DNA of 64,000 bases from Haloquadratum walsbyi J07HQW1 (GCA_000415965.1 KE356560.1:1434102-1498101), one strand, 5' to 3'. Numbered from the stretch's first letter, positions 26,564 to 35,866 are shown. Numbers and translations: made by a program. Notes: generated by a model not told the origin, from the sequence alone.

Positions 26564-27913
26564 ATGAGTCCAAACCAAGCAAGCGAAGTAGCTGACCAAC
26601 TTTCGGTCCCGGAGGCGATGATTCAAAAAGCATGTGATGATCCAGCGTTACCTGAACTCGGTATCATTGAACAAGTCTGGAATACCGACTCAGTTCCATC
26701 AGCGGAGACGGCAGAAGCCGCCGCAAAAGCTGTGCGCTCACTTCCGCTTGAGACTGTTCCTGCCGGTGGTGAAATCGCCATTGGTGTTGGGAGCCGGGGA
26801 ATTGCGAATCTTGCTTCATTGGTCAGCGGTGTTGTAACACATCTGCAGAATGGAGGGTATGAGCCATTTATCTTTCCAGCAATGGGGAGCCACGGCGGTG
26901 CAACCGATGATGGTCAACGGAAAAAACTCGCCGAACTCGATATTACTGAGGCGACCATTGGCTGTGAGATCCGTTCCAGTATGGATGTTGTCGAAGTCGG
27001 GCAGACGGCTGATCGTGAAATTCCGGTCGTTGCTGATGCAAACGCTGCCGGTGCGGACGCCATCATACCAATTAATCGAGTCAAACCTCATACTGATTTT
27101 GATGGCACAGTCGAAAGTGGGCTCTCAAAAATGCTTGTGATTGGGATGGGCAAGCAGCGTGGAGCCCAAATCGCACATCAATGGGCTGTTGATTGGTCAC
27201 TCAGGAATATGATTCCTGAAATCACTGAACAGTTACTCGCGAAACTTCCCGTTGTCGGTGGTATTGCTATCGTCGAAAATCAACACGACGATACGATGCT
27301 TGTCGAGGGGGTCCCTCCATCCGGCTTTCTCGATCGAGAAGCTGAATTACTTGAACTTGCATATGATGTAATGCCAAAGCTTCCATTCAATGAGCTTGAT
27401 GTCGTCGTTCTCGACAAGCAGGGCAAGGAGATCAGCGGTCAGGGACTCGATACGAATGTCATCGGACGACGGCCCTTTGCGATCAATGAACCCGAGCCTG
27501 ACCAGCCGGATATCAAACGAATATATGTACGTGGACTCACACAAAAGACCCATGGAAATGCAATGGGGATGGGGTCCGCCGACATTGTCCATAAGAATGT
27601 CCCAGCAGATCTCGAGGCAACGACGACACTCATCAACGCCCTCACCGCGAGCACAATCCGTGGCGTGAAGCTCCCGCCAGTCGTCGAAACAGACCGTGCG
27701 GGGATTATTGCTGCGCTCTCAACGATTGGTGTTGTCGACCCTGATACCGTTCGCATGCTTCGAGCTACCGATACGATGCATCTTCATCGACTCTACGCCT
27801 CACCGGCACTGATTGCTGAGGCACGCGACCGTGCTGATCTCCGGGTAGTTGAGGAACCATCACCAATTACCTTCGACGATGGGCAATTTGCCGCTCCGTC
27901 CCTCAGACACTGA
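26564..27913 (+). CDS. LarA-like nickel-pincer cofactor-dependent isomerase family protein
   Basis: 449 residues. Motifs of the lactate racemase (LarA) superfamily are visible: AIGVGSRGIAN, the His-containing FPAMGSHGGATDDGQRKK, then INRVKPHTDFDG with Lys and His, and SGLSKMLVIGMGKQRGA. In LarA these His/Lys positions bind the nickel-pincer nucleotide and catalyse 2-hydroxyacid racemisation. This divergent subgroup has an unknown substrate. Cofactor synthesis genes (larB/C/E) are not in the window. Monocistronic, followed by a T-rich stretch (TATTTTTTCTC). Confidence 0.7.
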   Translation: MSPNQASEVADQLSVPEAMIQKACDDPALPELGIIEQVWNTDSVPSAETAEAAAKAVRSLPLETVPAGGEIAIGVGSRGIANLASLVSGVVTHLQNGGYEPFIFPAMGSHGGATDDGQRKKLAELDITEATIGCEIRSSMDVVEVGQTADREIPVVADANAAGADAIIPINRVKPHTDFDGTVESGLSKMLVIGMGKQRGAQIAHQWAVDWSLRNMIPEITEQLLAKLPVVGGIAIVENQHDDTMLVEGVPPSGFLDREAELLELAYDVMPKLPFNELDVVVLDKQGKEISGQGLDTNVIGRRPFAINEPEPDQPDIKRIYVRGLTQKTHGNAMGMGSADIVHKNVPADLEATTTLINALTASTIRGVKLPPVVETDRAGIIAALSTIGVVDPDTVRMLRATDTMHLHRLYASPALIAEARDRADLRVVEEPSPITFDDGQFAAPSLRH

Positions 27914-28287
27914 TATTTTTTCTCGCTGTCGTTCAAGTTTAGTGAAGTCCTCAGGAGAGAACGATAGCCCTTCGCCGATTAAGAGATTGCGTGACTGATT
28001 TCGAGTGATCCAGTTTTGTGTCCGCTTAATCGCGGTTTCGAGACGGTCGTGATCAGTCAGTTTCTGCGACCATGGAATTCGAATACGAACGGTGATCTGT
28101 TCAGATTAGCCCTCATTCTCCTGAGAGAGTTCGTCTCAAATGAATTCTTGAACAACAAGTCAGTAGATTTCCTCGTAATCGTCGTTATAGTGGTCAAAAC
28201 GACAGTGAATGGTTGGTCTAAGTACTGTTCTATGGCAGTTTGCAGATCAACACAACCAGAGTCTTTACCCTCGAAGTCAGCTAACAT
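27860..28287 (-). pseudogene. Frameshifted orphan gene of unknown function
   Basis: The first frame starts MLADFEGKDSGCVDLQTAIE and runs with a protein-like pattern to about 28105. From there a second frame reads ITVRIRIPWSQKLTD, then RTQNWITRNQSRNLLIGEG and FSPEDFTKLERQRE, with coding-like composition to a TGA near 27860, slightly overlapping the 3' end of the opposite gene. One single-base shift joins them. No family recognised. Confidence 0.4.
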
Positions 28288-28329
28288 TTAATCGGAGAAA
28301 AAAGTGTTCTCCGGTGACTTGTCGGAGAT

Positions 28330-28652
28330 CGTCTTGTTCAACGTCAGTTTCAGTAGTAATTATTTCAAATCGAATCCGACGGAGTACTCGCGGTCCGAAG
28401 GCGCGGAGACATCCCTTGATCGAGCTCGTGACGCCGTTCGTGTTGAACTCGGAGTATCCAGAGGCGAACGACCGCACTATCCCATGTTGGGCTGAGAACC
28501 GCGACGATCTCCGGCTCCGCGAGGAGAAGATACTGGAGCAACGCGAGGTGTTCCGGCTGGAGACGGTCGACCACGGTCAGGTCTCACTCCCGAGACGACT
28601 TCGGCTGAAGCCTCTCGGCGAGCAGTATCAGGAATCTGAGGGAAAGAACTGA
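28330..28652 (+). pseudogene. Coiled-coil protein remnant, related to right-edge sequence
   Basis: One frame reads RDDLRLREEKILEQREVF followed by LETVDHGQV, a charged coiled-coil segment. Another gives an unrelated reading after a deletion. The segment GGAGACGGTCGACCACGGTCAGGTC and the following CCCGAGACG...CTTCGGCTGAAGC block recur on the minus strand at the right edge (63880-64000), there with about 40 extra bases. GC-richer than its surroundings. Identity unknown; probably a dead transposon-associated or phage gene. Confidence 0.35.
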
Positions 28653-28963
28653 TTACACTCGTGAGTGAATCGATGAACGACGCTGAATCGCGTGACAAAT
28701 ATTTGCGGTGCAAACTGAATAAAGAAATCGTATTACTAACGACTGATAATGACGGTGCCCATTGATTGAGATACAAAATGCTGTTTAAGAACCTTCGAGC
28801 CCCCATTATGCGTTCGGATCCATGCTCCGGGAGAACATCCACTGGAGTCCAACTCTCGATGTATCGATATATGAAGATTATAAGAGTATCTATTGAGTAA
28901 AACACGACATAATTGGATTTTAGTTTGTATAATATCCCATTAAAACTCATGATCTATCAAATA

Positions 28964-29662
28964 CTACGTCACAGCAACAAACACAGTGCGATAACTATCC
29001 GATCCATATCCATTATTTCGCTCAACAGTTACATCCATATTTGAAAGGATCGTATATATCTCATTATCAGCAAATGGACTCATTGTTCGGGTATTAACGA
29101 TAATTTCTTTCGATGGAGCAAATGTGATTGTGTTCCAGTCGAGACATCCATCATCTCTTGATGCATGATGCGCAATACGCGCGTAGTCTCCTTGTTCTGT
29201 TGTTCCGATATCAATGCCAGGAGCATTTCCGTCTGGCGGGAGTGGCGAATTATCAAAAATCAGGATTCCACGGTCAGCAAGGTGTCTCTCAAGCGTCTGG
29301 AGAGCCGGTTTCAGCTGTTCAGGCGATAAGTGATTCACGACACCTCGTATCGCCACGATTGCCACATATTTGTTATTCATATCGAGATCCGGGAGGGCTG
29401 ACTGCCGAAAGTTAGCATCGCACTTCTCGCGTGCGACTGAGAGCATCCCTGTATATTTGTCAACACCCGTTATATCGAAACCCTCAGCGACGAGTCGACG
29501 GGTATGCTCCCCGGTGCCGCAGCCAATCTCAAGGATGTGATGACAATCTATCCCGTGTCGTGCAAACGCATTGGTGATAAAGGAGACATCACGGTCGTAA
29601 TCCCAATCCGAGTGAATCACGTCGTATAATTCAGGATGGTCTGTATAGAGACGCTCAGGCAT
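28964..29662 (-). CDS. Class I SAM-dependent methyltransferase
   Basis: 232 residues from the ATG giving MPERLYTDHPELYDVI; an upstream TTG (29680) is less likely. Motif I ILEIGCGTGEHT, motif II acidic end in ITGVDKYTGML, motif III-like VAIVAIRGVVNHL. The N-terminal YDVIHSDWDYDRDVSF is typical of the small-molecule methyltransferase group. The fold binds S-adenosylmethionine. Substrate unknown, and neighbours (decayed DNA on both sides) give no hint. Confidence 0.8.
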   Translation of the reverse strand: MPERLYTDHPELYDVIHSDWDYDRDVSFITNAFARHGIDCHHILEIGCGTGEHTRRLVAEGFDITGVDKYTGMLSVAREKCDANFRQSALPDLDMNNKYVAIVAIRGVVNHLSPEQLKPALQTLERHLADRGILIFDNSPLPPDGNAPGIDIGTTEQGDYARIAHHASRDDGCLDWNTITFAPSKEIIVNTRTMSPFADNEIYTILSNMDVTVERNNGYGSDSYRTVFVAVT

Positions 29663-29749
29663 GTCTTTCTCACGTCTCAACGCTCAAACGCACCAACGCT
29701 TCCGCATTCCCCGGTCGTATTGCGGTATTTGATTATGTATCAGTAAATC

Positions 29750-30420
29750 GCCTCAGTGTCAAATCGAAGTCTCAAAACTTCCCGCTTCAACGACGCGCTT
29801 TGCAGACATCAAGATGATGTCCGTAGGAGGCGCAATCTCCATAGGCATGTCCTCGGCTCATCTCAGCCCTCACTCAGCAAAGTCGCGGTGAACATACCCC
29901 GGAGTCAGATCAAAGCCCGAGGTAGTCGCCTTATCCCGTCTGTACATGACATTCATCGCTGCGTTCACATCTCGATTACAACTCGGCTAAGAGTGTTCGC
30001 GTGCCCAGATTGGTTTCGCTGTTTCGACACCGGACGACGTGCACTCTGTTGTCGTCCCTTTCGATACAACCTGCACGACGTGATAGTCGGACAATTCAGT
30101 CTTGTGTTCAAGCAGCGTTAATGAATTGCCGCCACACCGCGTCCTGCTTATTACGTGCGTTATGTGACTGTTCGAGTATCTCCCTCACGTCCACACCCTC
30201 GATGAACACCGCGTCGTATTCATGAACGAACCACGGCGTGATATTATGTTAGGATTCAGACAGTTCCCGATTTATTTCACGCGTGACTCTGACGATCCCA
30301 ACTCGCTGTTTGTCGTTATTGCTCGACCGTTTTTGCCTTCGGGAAAGGTTCCGTCGCTCGTGTGTCTCCAAAATCAAACCAGTCCAGTCCAGTCCAGTCC
30401 ATCCGACATATAAATGCAGT
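29750..30420 (-). pseudogene. tnpB: Decayed IS1341-type tnpB (C-terminal two thirds)
   Basis: In shifting frames on the minus strand one reads FGDTRATEPFPKAKTVEQ, then HEYDAVFIEGVDVREILEQS with the second catalytic region, NARNKQDAVWRQFI, then a damaged zinc-ribbon area, then CNRDVNAAMNVMYRRDKATT with the final RuvC Asp and the C-terminal GFDLTPGYVHRDFAE. Multiple stops and shifts. Belongs to a different tnpB subtype from the 16-kb copy. A (CCAGT)4 microrepeat sits at 30383-30403. Confidence 0.65.
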
Positions 30421-30853
30421 TTACGATGCCGAAATAGATTCCGGCGCTATTGATTGCGTCTATCGAGTTTCCATCCGATCTCTCGGGCATGGTAGCCTCG
30501 TCGGCTTCAATTTCGAGAAAAGCAAATCACCTCCCGTCAACTCATCTCTTCTTTGAGAGACGCCCCGGTGGATATCTCGCGGCGGTAGCGAACTGTGGTG
30601 TCGCCGATGTTCGAAAGCAGGTGGTGAGGATGACACAGATGAGTGACAACGTGGGAGCCTCGCCGAGAAATAATCAGTCTGGGTAGTTATTTCGACAACT
30701 TGGGTGGCTGGTCGTTGAGTGCTTGATCACAGAGCGGGGACGGTCTCTGTATCAATCACCAGAATCTTCAGTTGATGTATGAATGCAGACGCGGGTGTTC
30801 ATCAAACACCGTAGCAACAGGGTAGGCATCACAATTGCGTCCGCTCACAAGGT
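30421..30853. other. Gap between tnpB remnant and feo operon
   Basis: No supported gene. Short frames around 30450-30690 have weak protein-like stretches but no motif. The last 50 bases are the feo promoter region. Confidence 0.4.
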
Positions 30854-30869
30854 TTTAGGTAAAGCTAAA
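30854..30869 (+). promoter_or_regulatory. Candidate iron operator overlapping the feoA start
   Basis: TTTAGGTAAAGCTAAA has inverted 5-base arms TTTAG and CTAAA, and its last base is the A of the feoA ATG. TTAGG-type half sites are characteristic of DtxR/IdeR boxes, and the operon ends with a DtxR-like gene. A leaderless transcript would start within it. Assignment is by symmetry and context only. Confidence 0.45.
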
Positions 30870-31111
30870 TGCCAACGACATTGTCCGATACCTCTCCAGC
30901 AGAACGGGTCGAACTCATCAACATACCGGACGACGAAGTCCGGGTCCGATTACTCCGACTTGGCTTTCTCGACGACCCTGTCGAGTGTTATCAACAGATC
31001 CAAAATGGTCCTGTCGTATTAAGACATCGTGGGACAGAAATAGCGCTCGGACAGGACCTTGCTCAGGAGATTGATGTCAAGCAATTGGAAAGCAGCGATA
31101 CGCGGCCATGA
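30869..31111 (+). CDS. feoA: FeoA-like SH3 domain protein
   Basis: 80 residues with the FeoA pattern: an N-terminal AERVELINIPDD, the RVRLLRLGFLDDPVECY motif in the usual RL..LG(I/L) position, and a final LRHRGTEIALGQDLAQEI matching the conserved ...R...IAL....A..I end. FeoA is a small cytoplasmic SH3-like protein needed for FeoB-dependent Fe2+ uptake. Its stop overlaps the feoB start (ATGA, 31108-31111). First gene of the feo operon. Confidence 0.85.
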   Translation: MPTTLSDTSPAERVELINIPDDEVRVRLLRLGFLDDPVECYQQIQNGPVVLRHRGTEIALGQDLAQEIDVKQLESSDTRP

Positions 31112-33009
31112 CGGCATGGCAAGATGTGAATTGCGGACCCAACTCAGACACGACTACGAGGGTGATGGCGTTTGTCGGTGCACCTAACGTCGGCAAGAGC
31201 GCACTTTTTGGAGAACTCGCAGAGCAGTATGTCGATGTGTCGAATTACCCTGGCACAACTGTTGAGACTACCACCGCAGTAATTAAATCGGTTACATTGA
31301 TCGATACACCGGGTGCCTACGGTATCTCTTCATTCTCTGAAGAGGAGCGCATCACAAGAGAAATTATCCTCGACGCGGATGCGGTTATCAATGTTGTCGA
31401 TGCCACACAGCTTGATCGGGACCTATTTTTAACATTACAACTGCTCGACATGGGGATCCCAACTATTGTCGCATTGAATATGATGGATGAAGCCAAAGCC
31501 GATGGCATTGATATCGATGCTAGCAGTTTAGAGACAGCGCTTGGCATTCCGGTGGTCCCGACCGTTGCTGTCACCGGGTCGGGCGTTGAGAATCTATCCA
31601 GTCGTCTTTCGGAGGCAACTGTGCCACCCTCGACGCCAATCACCGACCACTATGACGCGCTTCCGGACGATATCGACGCGACCCAGGCTGAAAAAACACT
31701 CTTGATTGAGGGCGACAGCCCAACTGCCCACCGTCTTGACACCGGCGAAGTTGTGACCGATGGTGGAGAACACTCACTCGCTGATATCGAACGCCGAGAA
31801 CAGGTGTATAGCGAGCGTCGGACTCGGGTTCGGACGCTCATCGATAGACATAATGCCGCCATCGATACCGAACGCCCAGCGAGAAACCGTATTGGGGAGT
31901 TATTGATGCGACCGCTAACGGGCATTCCAATCGCGCTCACGCTGTTGGGAGTAATTTTCTATCTGATTGGGGTATTAGTCGCACAGACGTTCGTTGGATA
32001 TGCCGAAACTGTGCTTTTCGGTCAGTACTACAACCCTGCAGTCGAAACAGCCGTTGGACAATTACTGCCAGCGACTCGGTGGGCAGACCCCATCGAATTT
32101 CTGCTTGTTAACGATAATCTCGGGTTATTGACAATTACCACACAGTATATTATCGGTGTCCTGTTACCACTCGTCGTTGCATTTCATCTCGTCATCGGCA
32201 CACTTGAGGATGCTGGCATCCTCCCCCGGCTTGCTGTGTTGACCGATAGAGGACTCAGTCGAATCGGACTCAATGGTCGCGCTGTTGTCCCACTCATCGT
32301 TGGTGTTGGATGTGTGACAATGGCAGTCATCACAACCCGGATAGTCGGATCGCGTCGGGAGCGGATTATCTCGACAGCGCTGCTCGGTCTTGCTATCCCT
32401 TGTTCAGCACAAGTTGGCGTCATCATGGGTCTGCTTGCGAGACTCGGATTTGTCTGGTGGGTCGGGTATCTATTCGTATTACTTGCAATTCTGGGCGTTG
32501 TTGGCGTTTTCCTTGACCGTGTCCTCCCAGGCGAGCAGGATGCACTTGTTGAGCAACTCCCGCGCCTACGCGCCCCTCGTCCGCAGAATATCGCACGAAA
32601 GAGCTACAACCGGACAACCGCGTTCCTGTGGGAAGCAGGACCACTATTTGGGGGCACTGCACTTGTGATTTCGACGCTTGATTATATTGGTGTTCTTGAA
32701 ATAATCATCCGTGTGCTCCAACCGTTGACTGCGGTCCTCAATTTACCGACGGAGTTCAGCCGCGTGCTCATTCTGGGAGTTATCCGGCGTGACTTTGCCG
32801 CTGCCGGGATGACCGATATGGCGTTGTCAGCCTCACAAACATTCATTGGACTGGTCGTAATCACGCTTTTTGTCCCCTGTATTTTGACGATGATGATGAT
32901 ACTGAAAGAGCGTGACGCGCGGAGTGCACTCTTGATGTGGGTTGGATCCTGGGTAGCGGCATTTAGTGTTGGTGGGTCCATTGCAGTTTTCTTTGAGGTG
33001 ATTACATGA
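31108..33009 (+). CDS. feoB: FeoB ferrous iron transporter with GTPase domain
   Basis: 633 residues. N-terminal G domain: G1 GAPNVGKSALF, G3 DTPGAYG, G4 NMMDEA. A helical linker is followed by a membrane domain of about eight helices from residue 270 (IPIALTLLGVIFYLIGVLVA), with the conserved gate motif PCSAQVGVIMGLL and the later FVPCILTMMMI. It imports Fe2+ across the cytoplasmic membrane under GTPase control. Slightly short for FeoB but with all core parts. Coupled to feoA upstream and to a zinc-ribbon gene downstream by 4-base overlaps. Confidence 0.9.
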   Translation: MTAWQDVNCGPNSDTTTRVMAFVGAPNVGKSALFGELAEQYVDVSNYPGTTVETTTAVIKSVTLIDTPGAYGISSFSEEERITREIILDADAVINVVDATQLDRDLFLTLQLLDMGIPTIVALNMMDEAKADGIDIDASSLETALGIPVVPTVAVTGSGVENLSSRLSEATVPPSTPITDHYDALPDDIDATQAEKTLLIEGDSPTAHRLDTGEVVTDGGEHSLADIERREQVYSERRTRVRTLIDRHNAAIDTERPARNRIGELLMRPLTGIPIALTLLGVIFYLIGVLVAQTFVGYAETVLFGQYYNPAVETAVGQLLPATRWADPIEFLLVNDNLGLLTITTQYIIGVLLPLVVAFHLVIGTLEDAGILPRLAVLTDRGLSRIGLNGRAVVPLIVGVGCVTMAVITTRIVGSRRERIISTALLGLAIPCSAQVGVIMGLLARLGFVWWVGYLFVLLAILGVVGVFLDRVLPGEQDALVEQLPRLRAPRPQNIARKSYNRTTAFLWEAGPLFGGTALVISTLDYIGVLEIIIRVLQPLTAVLNLPTEFSRVLILGVIRRDFAAAGMTDMALSASQTFIGLVVITLFVPCILTMMMILKERDARSALLMWVGSWVAAFSVGGSIAVFFEVIT

Positions 33010-33212
33010 TCTGTCCTACCTGTGGATACGAGTTTAACCCAACGAGTGGATTCGAGTGTCCTCGCTGCGGTGAGCAACTTTCTTGCTCGGTAGTTTCCTG
33101 TGCACAGTGTGAGGCCTGCTCGGGGTTCTTGAGGAGACTTCCGCAGATGATCACTGAACAGTTGTATCAAAGTGATACCGAAACCACTGCTGATGACGCT
33201 ACCCACGATTGA
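33006..33212 (+). CDS. Small double zinc-ribbon protein of the feo operon
   Basis: 68 residues. CPTCGYEFNPTSGFECPRCG is a CxxC-CxxC zinc ribbon. A second cysteine group follows (SCSVVSCAQCEACSG). Its ATG overlaps the feoB stop (ATGA at 33006-33009). In bacteria the third Feo protein is FeoC, a small wHTH that may carry an Fe-S cluster. This protein is unrelated in sequence but in the same place, and its seven cysteines could bind Zn or Fe. That functional parallel is inference. Confidence 0.75.
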   Translation: MICPTCGYEFNPTSGFECPRCGEQLSCSVVSCAQCEACSGFLRRLPQMITEQLYQSDTETTADDATHD

Positions 33213-33213
33213 A

Positions 33214-33321
33214 ATGAACGAACTCGATGAGGCACTCACTGACTGTGTTACTCGATATTGGATCTACGGTTATCGCCGCGCTTGCATAAAAACTGGAATT
33301 GGATTGGCTACGAACAAATGA
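33214..33321 (+). CDS. 35-residue small protein of the feo operon
   Basis: Starts one base after the zinc-ribbon stop and ends with TGA overlapping the next ATG (ATGA, 33318-33321). It begins MNELDEALTDCVTRYWIYG and continues with a short amphipathic segment. Length is below usual gene-calling cut-offs, but the coupling on both sides and the haloarchaeal composition support it. Function unknown; perhaps a membrane-associated FeoB partner. Confidence 0.5.
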   Translation: MNELDEALTDCVTRYWIYGYRRACIKTGIGLATNK

Positions 33322-33587
33322 ATGAAGACGCTGTGATGTTAGCCATCAATAACATGAATAAACAGAATACATCTGACAACCACCAACATTGTACAGTTCG
33401 TCGCGCACGACGCCGAGACGACGATGGACTGTTTGTGGCGACGACCGATGTTGCGAATCTACCGATAATCTCGACTGAAATAGTGTGGACGACACTCGAT
33501 GAGTTGCCTATCCGACGTGAACTCCAACGGCGTAGAACCGGTCGAACAGTGATCTATGACAAGCCCACAGACACAACCACTCAGTAA
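33318..33587 (+). CDS. Uncharacterised 89-residue protein of the feo operon
   Basis: Start chosen at 33318 because it forms an ATGA overlap with the preceding 35-codon frame. Earlier ATG-like positions lack this coupling. The protein has a polar, Asn/His-rich N-terminus, a basic stretch VRRARRRDDDG and a compact region (LFVATTDVANLPIISTEIV, then LPIRRELQRRR). No family recognised. Located between the small feo genes and the DtxR-like regulator, so presumably in iron uptake or its control. Confidence 0.55.
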   Translation: MNEDAVMLAINNMNKQNTSDNHQHCTVRRARRRDDDGLFVATTDVANLPIISTEIVWTTLDELPIRRELQRRRTGRTVIYDKPTDTTTQ

Positions 33588-33599
33588 CACAATAATAAT

Positions 33600-34043
33600 A
33601 TGACAGATACAAACATCTCCAGCCTCCCAGTGAGTCGGGCTGAGGGTCGTCAACTCTGTGGAGTGTTCATACTCACACTTGACGATGGCGCCCCGATTAG
33701 CACTGGCACACTCGCAGATCATCTCGGGTTGAGCGGCGCGACAGTCACCGAGGGCATCAAACGGCTCAATGAGACTGAGCTTGTGTCCTATGAGCCATAC
33801 GCTGGCGTGGAACTGACCGCCCACGGGGAGGAACTCGCCCGACGGTTGCTCTGGCGTCGGTGTCTCATCCAGGAGTTTTTTGAGACAACTGCCGGTGTCT
33901 CACTCGATTCCACGACGGCATACCGGATCGGAAGGACAGTATCTACTCGTGAGCTCTCCCAAGTTGAAGAGGACCTCACACGACCGTGTACAGGTCAATG
34001 TGAAGTAACTGACCAATCCGAATGTGACAGACTCAGTGGCTGA
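33600..34043 (+). CDS. DtxR/MntR-family iron-responsive regulator
   Basis: 147 residues. An N-terminal winged helix (ISTGTLADHLGLSGATVTEG, then IKRLNETELVSYEPYAGVEL) is followed by the DtxR dimerisation/metal region with conserved ELARRLLWRRCLIQEFF. The C-terminus has CTGQCEV with two Cys and nearby acidic residues suited to metal binding, and no SH3 domain, as in short MntR/SirR types. Last gene of the feo operon, so probably its autoregulator, acting at the TTTAGGTAAAGCTAAA site by feoA. Confidence 0.8.
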   Translation: MTDTNISSLPVSRAEGRQLCGVFILTLDDGAPISTGTLADHLGLSGATVTEGIKRLNETELVSYEPYAGVELTAHGEELARRLLWRRCLIQEFFETTAGVSLDSTTAYRIGRTVSTRELSQVEEDLTRPCTGQCEVTDQSECDRLSG

Positions 34044-34501
34044 CGATATCCTTGTTACCGCCCACAGCGACTGGCTGAGAGTGTCACTGCTTTTTCTCTG
34101 CAATCCTTATCAATTGATGGCACTCTGAGCGTTGTATCTCTCCGAACCCACACGCAGACTCAGCTCAGCTGGAACGCCTGTGTGCGCGTTCCGCTTCAGG
34201 TTCGAATGCCGACACTCACGATCCCAGCAACTGTCGCATTCTTCCCGAGATGTATCAGGGAACTCGCCAGTATCACCGTCATGAAATGACGCGAACGTTT
34301 CACTCCAGTGCATTACCTAAGAGTCAGTTATGCGACACCAAACGGATAACAATATCAGATCAACACAGGGATCACTCGACACACTGACGTTGTGTGACTC
34401 ATCGAACAATCATAGACAACTATCATCACCACCAGGTTGGCAATCACTCGTTGGGATCGGTATAGCGGCAGTTATTATCACGGGCGACGTAGCAGGCTTG
34501 T
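34044..34501. other. Intergenic region with dispersed-repeat copy
   Basis: No intact gene. Positions 34120-34225 on the minus strand carry the dispersed repeat (GCGTTCCAGCTGAGCTGAGT, then GTTCGGAGAGATACAACGCT). Upstream of it on that strand a short frame reads EECDSCWDREC, perhaps the last part of a dead gene ending in the repeat. Confidence 0.45.
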
Positions 34502-34789
34502 ATGCCCGAAGAAGTCCTCTTTAAATCAGAGACCAACCAGAGCCGAGACGAAATCGCAGCGTACCTCCGTAGTGTTGCAACGAATCTCGAGAAGGCAGAG
34601 CCAATCACACTCACATTCGGGGGTGAGTCTGTAACAATGGAGCCACCTGCGCGCCCGACGTTTGAGGTTAAAGCCGAGCGTGAAGGACCAACGGACGGTC
34701 CCGGTGAATTGAGTATCGAGTTCGAAATTGAATGGGATGAAAACAGCAGTGAGAATGCCACCGAGAGCACGCAGTTAGAAATCGAATAA
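34502..34789 (+). CDS. Amphi-Trp domain protein
   Basis: 95 residues. The N-terminus MPEEVLFKSETNQSRDEIA and the pattern LRSVATNLEKAEPITLTFGG, then VTMEPPARPTFEVKAEREG match the amphi-Trp family of small alpha/beta proteins common in haloarchaea. It ends in an acidic tail. The family's function is unknown. Monocistronic. Confidence 0.75.
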   Translation: MPEEVLFKSETNQSRDEIAAYLRSVATNLEKAEPITLTFGGESVTMEPPARPTFEVKAEREGPTDGPGELSIEFEIEWDENSSENATESTQLEIE

Positions 34790-34984
34790 TCAGTCCACTG
34801 GTGGCTTACATCGATTACTATTGGTAATCACTGTCGAAACAGTAATCGCAGGCGGGCGATCACTGTTTCTGAAGTTCACGAGACTGCTGATAAGATATGT
34901 TCTGATTGCTGCGAACATGAATAGTGTCGAGTGTTTGAGTACGAAACAGCAGATACATCCTCACAGACGAATCGAACAGGACGG

Positions 34985-35866
34985 TCAGTCTCCGTGTTTT
35001 GTCGAGTCTGCAACGGTCATAACAGGAACTGGTGCCGAGCGAACAACCTTTTCGGCGACACTGCCGAGCAGGATGCGATCTGTACCACGTCTTCCGGTTG
35101 TCCCCATTCCGACAGCGTGTATATTGTTCGATTCAATATAATCGAGGATTTCACGTACTGGTGTTCCCTGTGTCACATGACGAACTGTCTCTATGACACC
35201 ACGCGTCTCTGCCTCCGAGATAGTAGTCTCGACAGCGTCGCTTGCAGCCTGTTTCGTGTCTTGCCCAGAGGTTGTAGATCGAACATGCGGATTGAGTCCA
35301 GCAGTATTAGCGACAGACATGACATGCACGGTTGCATCGAGTGACGCCGCGGCTGAAAAAACATGGTTGGCTGCATGCATCGCAGCAGTACTCCCATCCG
35401 TTGGAACAAGAATATTCTCATATGGAAAGGTGATGGTTTCATCAGACTGCATTCGGATTGTGAGAACGGGAATCGGAGACAGTCGGACGACCTTCTCAGA
35501 AACGCTTCCAATGAGATATCGTGAGAGTCCCTCCCGAGCATGGGTCGGCATCATGATGAGATCCTGATCATATCGTTTGGCGTACTCAACGATTGTCGCC
35601 GCTGGATTACCTTGGACAACATCAGTATCATATGTGACGCCAAGTGTATTCAGTGTCTGTGCAGCGTCGTTAACAACGGTTTCACCTTTTTGTTCGAGCA
35701 TATCGACAGTGTCACCCTCAACAACAGTGACACTGTCGCGAGTTGTATCGGCAATATAAAGCAGTTGAATGGTTGCATCAAACCAGTGAGCGATTTCGCT
35801 GGCGTAATGAAGCGTCTCAGCCGCACCCTCACTACCGTCGTATGGGAGCAGAATACGCCCGTACAT
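34985..35866 (-). CDS. Tandem universal stress protein
   Basis: 293 residues, two Usp domains. Domain 1 begins MYGRILLPYDGSEGAAETL and has a loop MMPTHAREGLSRYLIGSVSEKVV. Domain 2 begins near residue 149 (YENILVPTDGSTAAMHAA) with GMGTTGRRGTDRILLGSVAEKVV. The second domain's loop fits the ATP consensus (G-2x-G-9x-GS) well; in the first the leading glycines are altered (MPTHAREG). Probably one ATP-binding and one structural domain. Located between an amphi-Trp protein and a CNNM/CorC gene; not obviously in an operon. Confidence 0.85.
   Translation of the reverse strand: MYGRILLPYDGSEGAAETLHYASEIAHWFDATIQLLYIADTTRDSVTVVEGDTVDMLEQKGETVVNDAAQTLNTLGVTYDTDVVQGNPAATIVEYAKRYDQDLIMMPTHAREGLSRYLIGSVSEKVVRLSPIPVLTIRMQSDETITFPYENILVPTDGSTAAMHAANHVFSAAASLDATVHVMSVANTAGLNPHVRSTTSGQDTKQAASDAVETTISEAETRGVIETVRHVTQGTPVREILDYIESNNIHAVGMGTTGRRGTDRILLGSVAEKVVRSAPVPVMTVADSTKHGD

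Noticed and set aside
28964..29680. Longer start (29680) for the methyltransferase
   Set aside because: It would use TTG; the ATG at 29662 gives the family-typical N-terminus.
34195..34215. GGTTCGAAT-like T-arm suggesting a tRNA
   Set aside because: It lies inside the dispersed repeat; no acceptor stem or anticodon arm can be formed around it.
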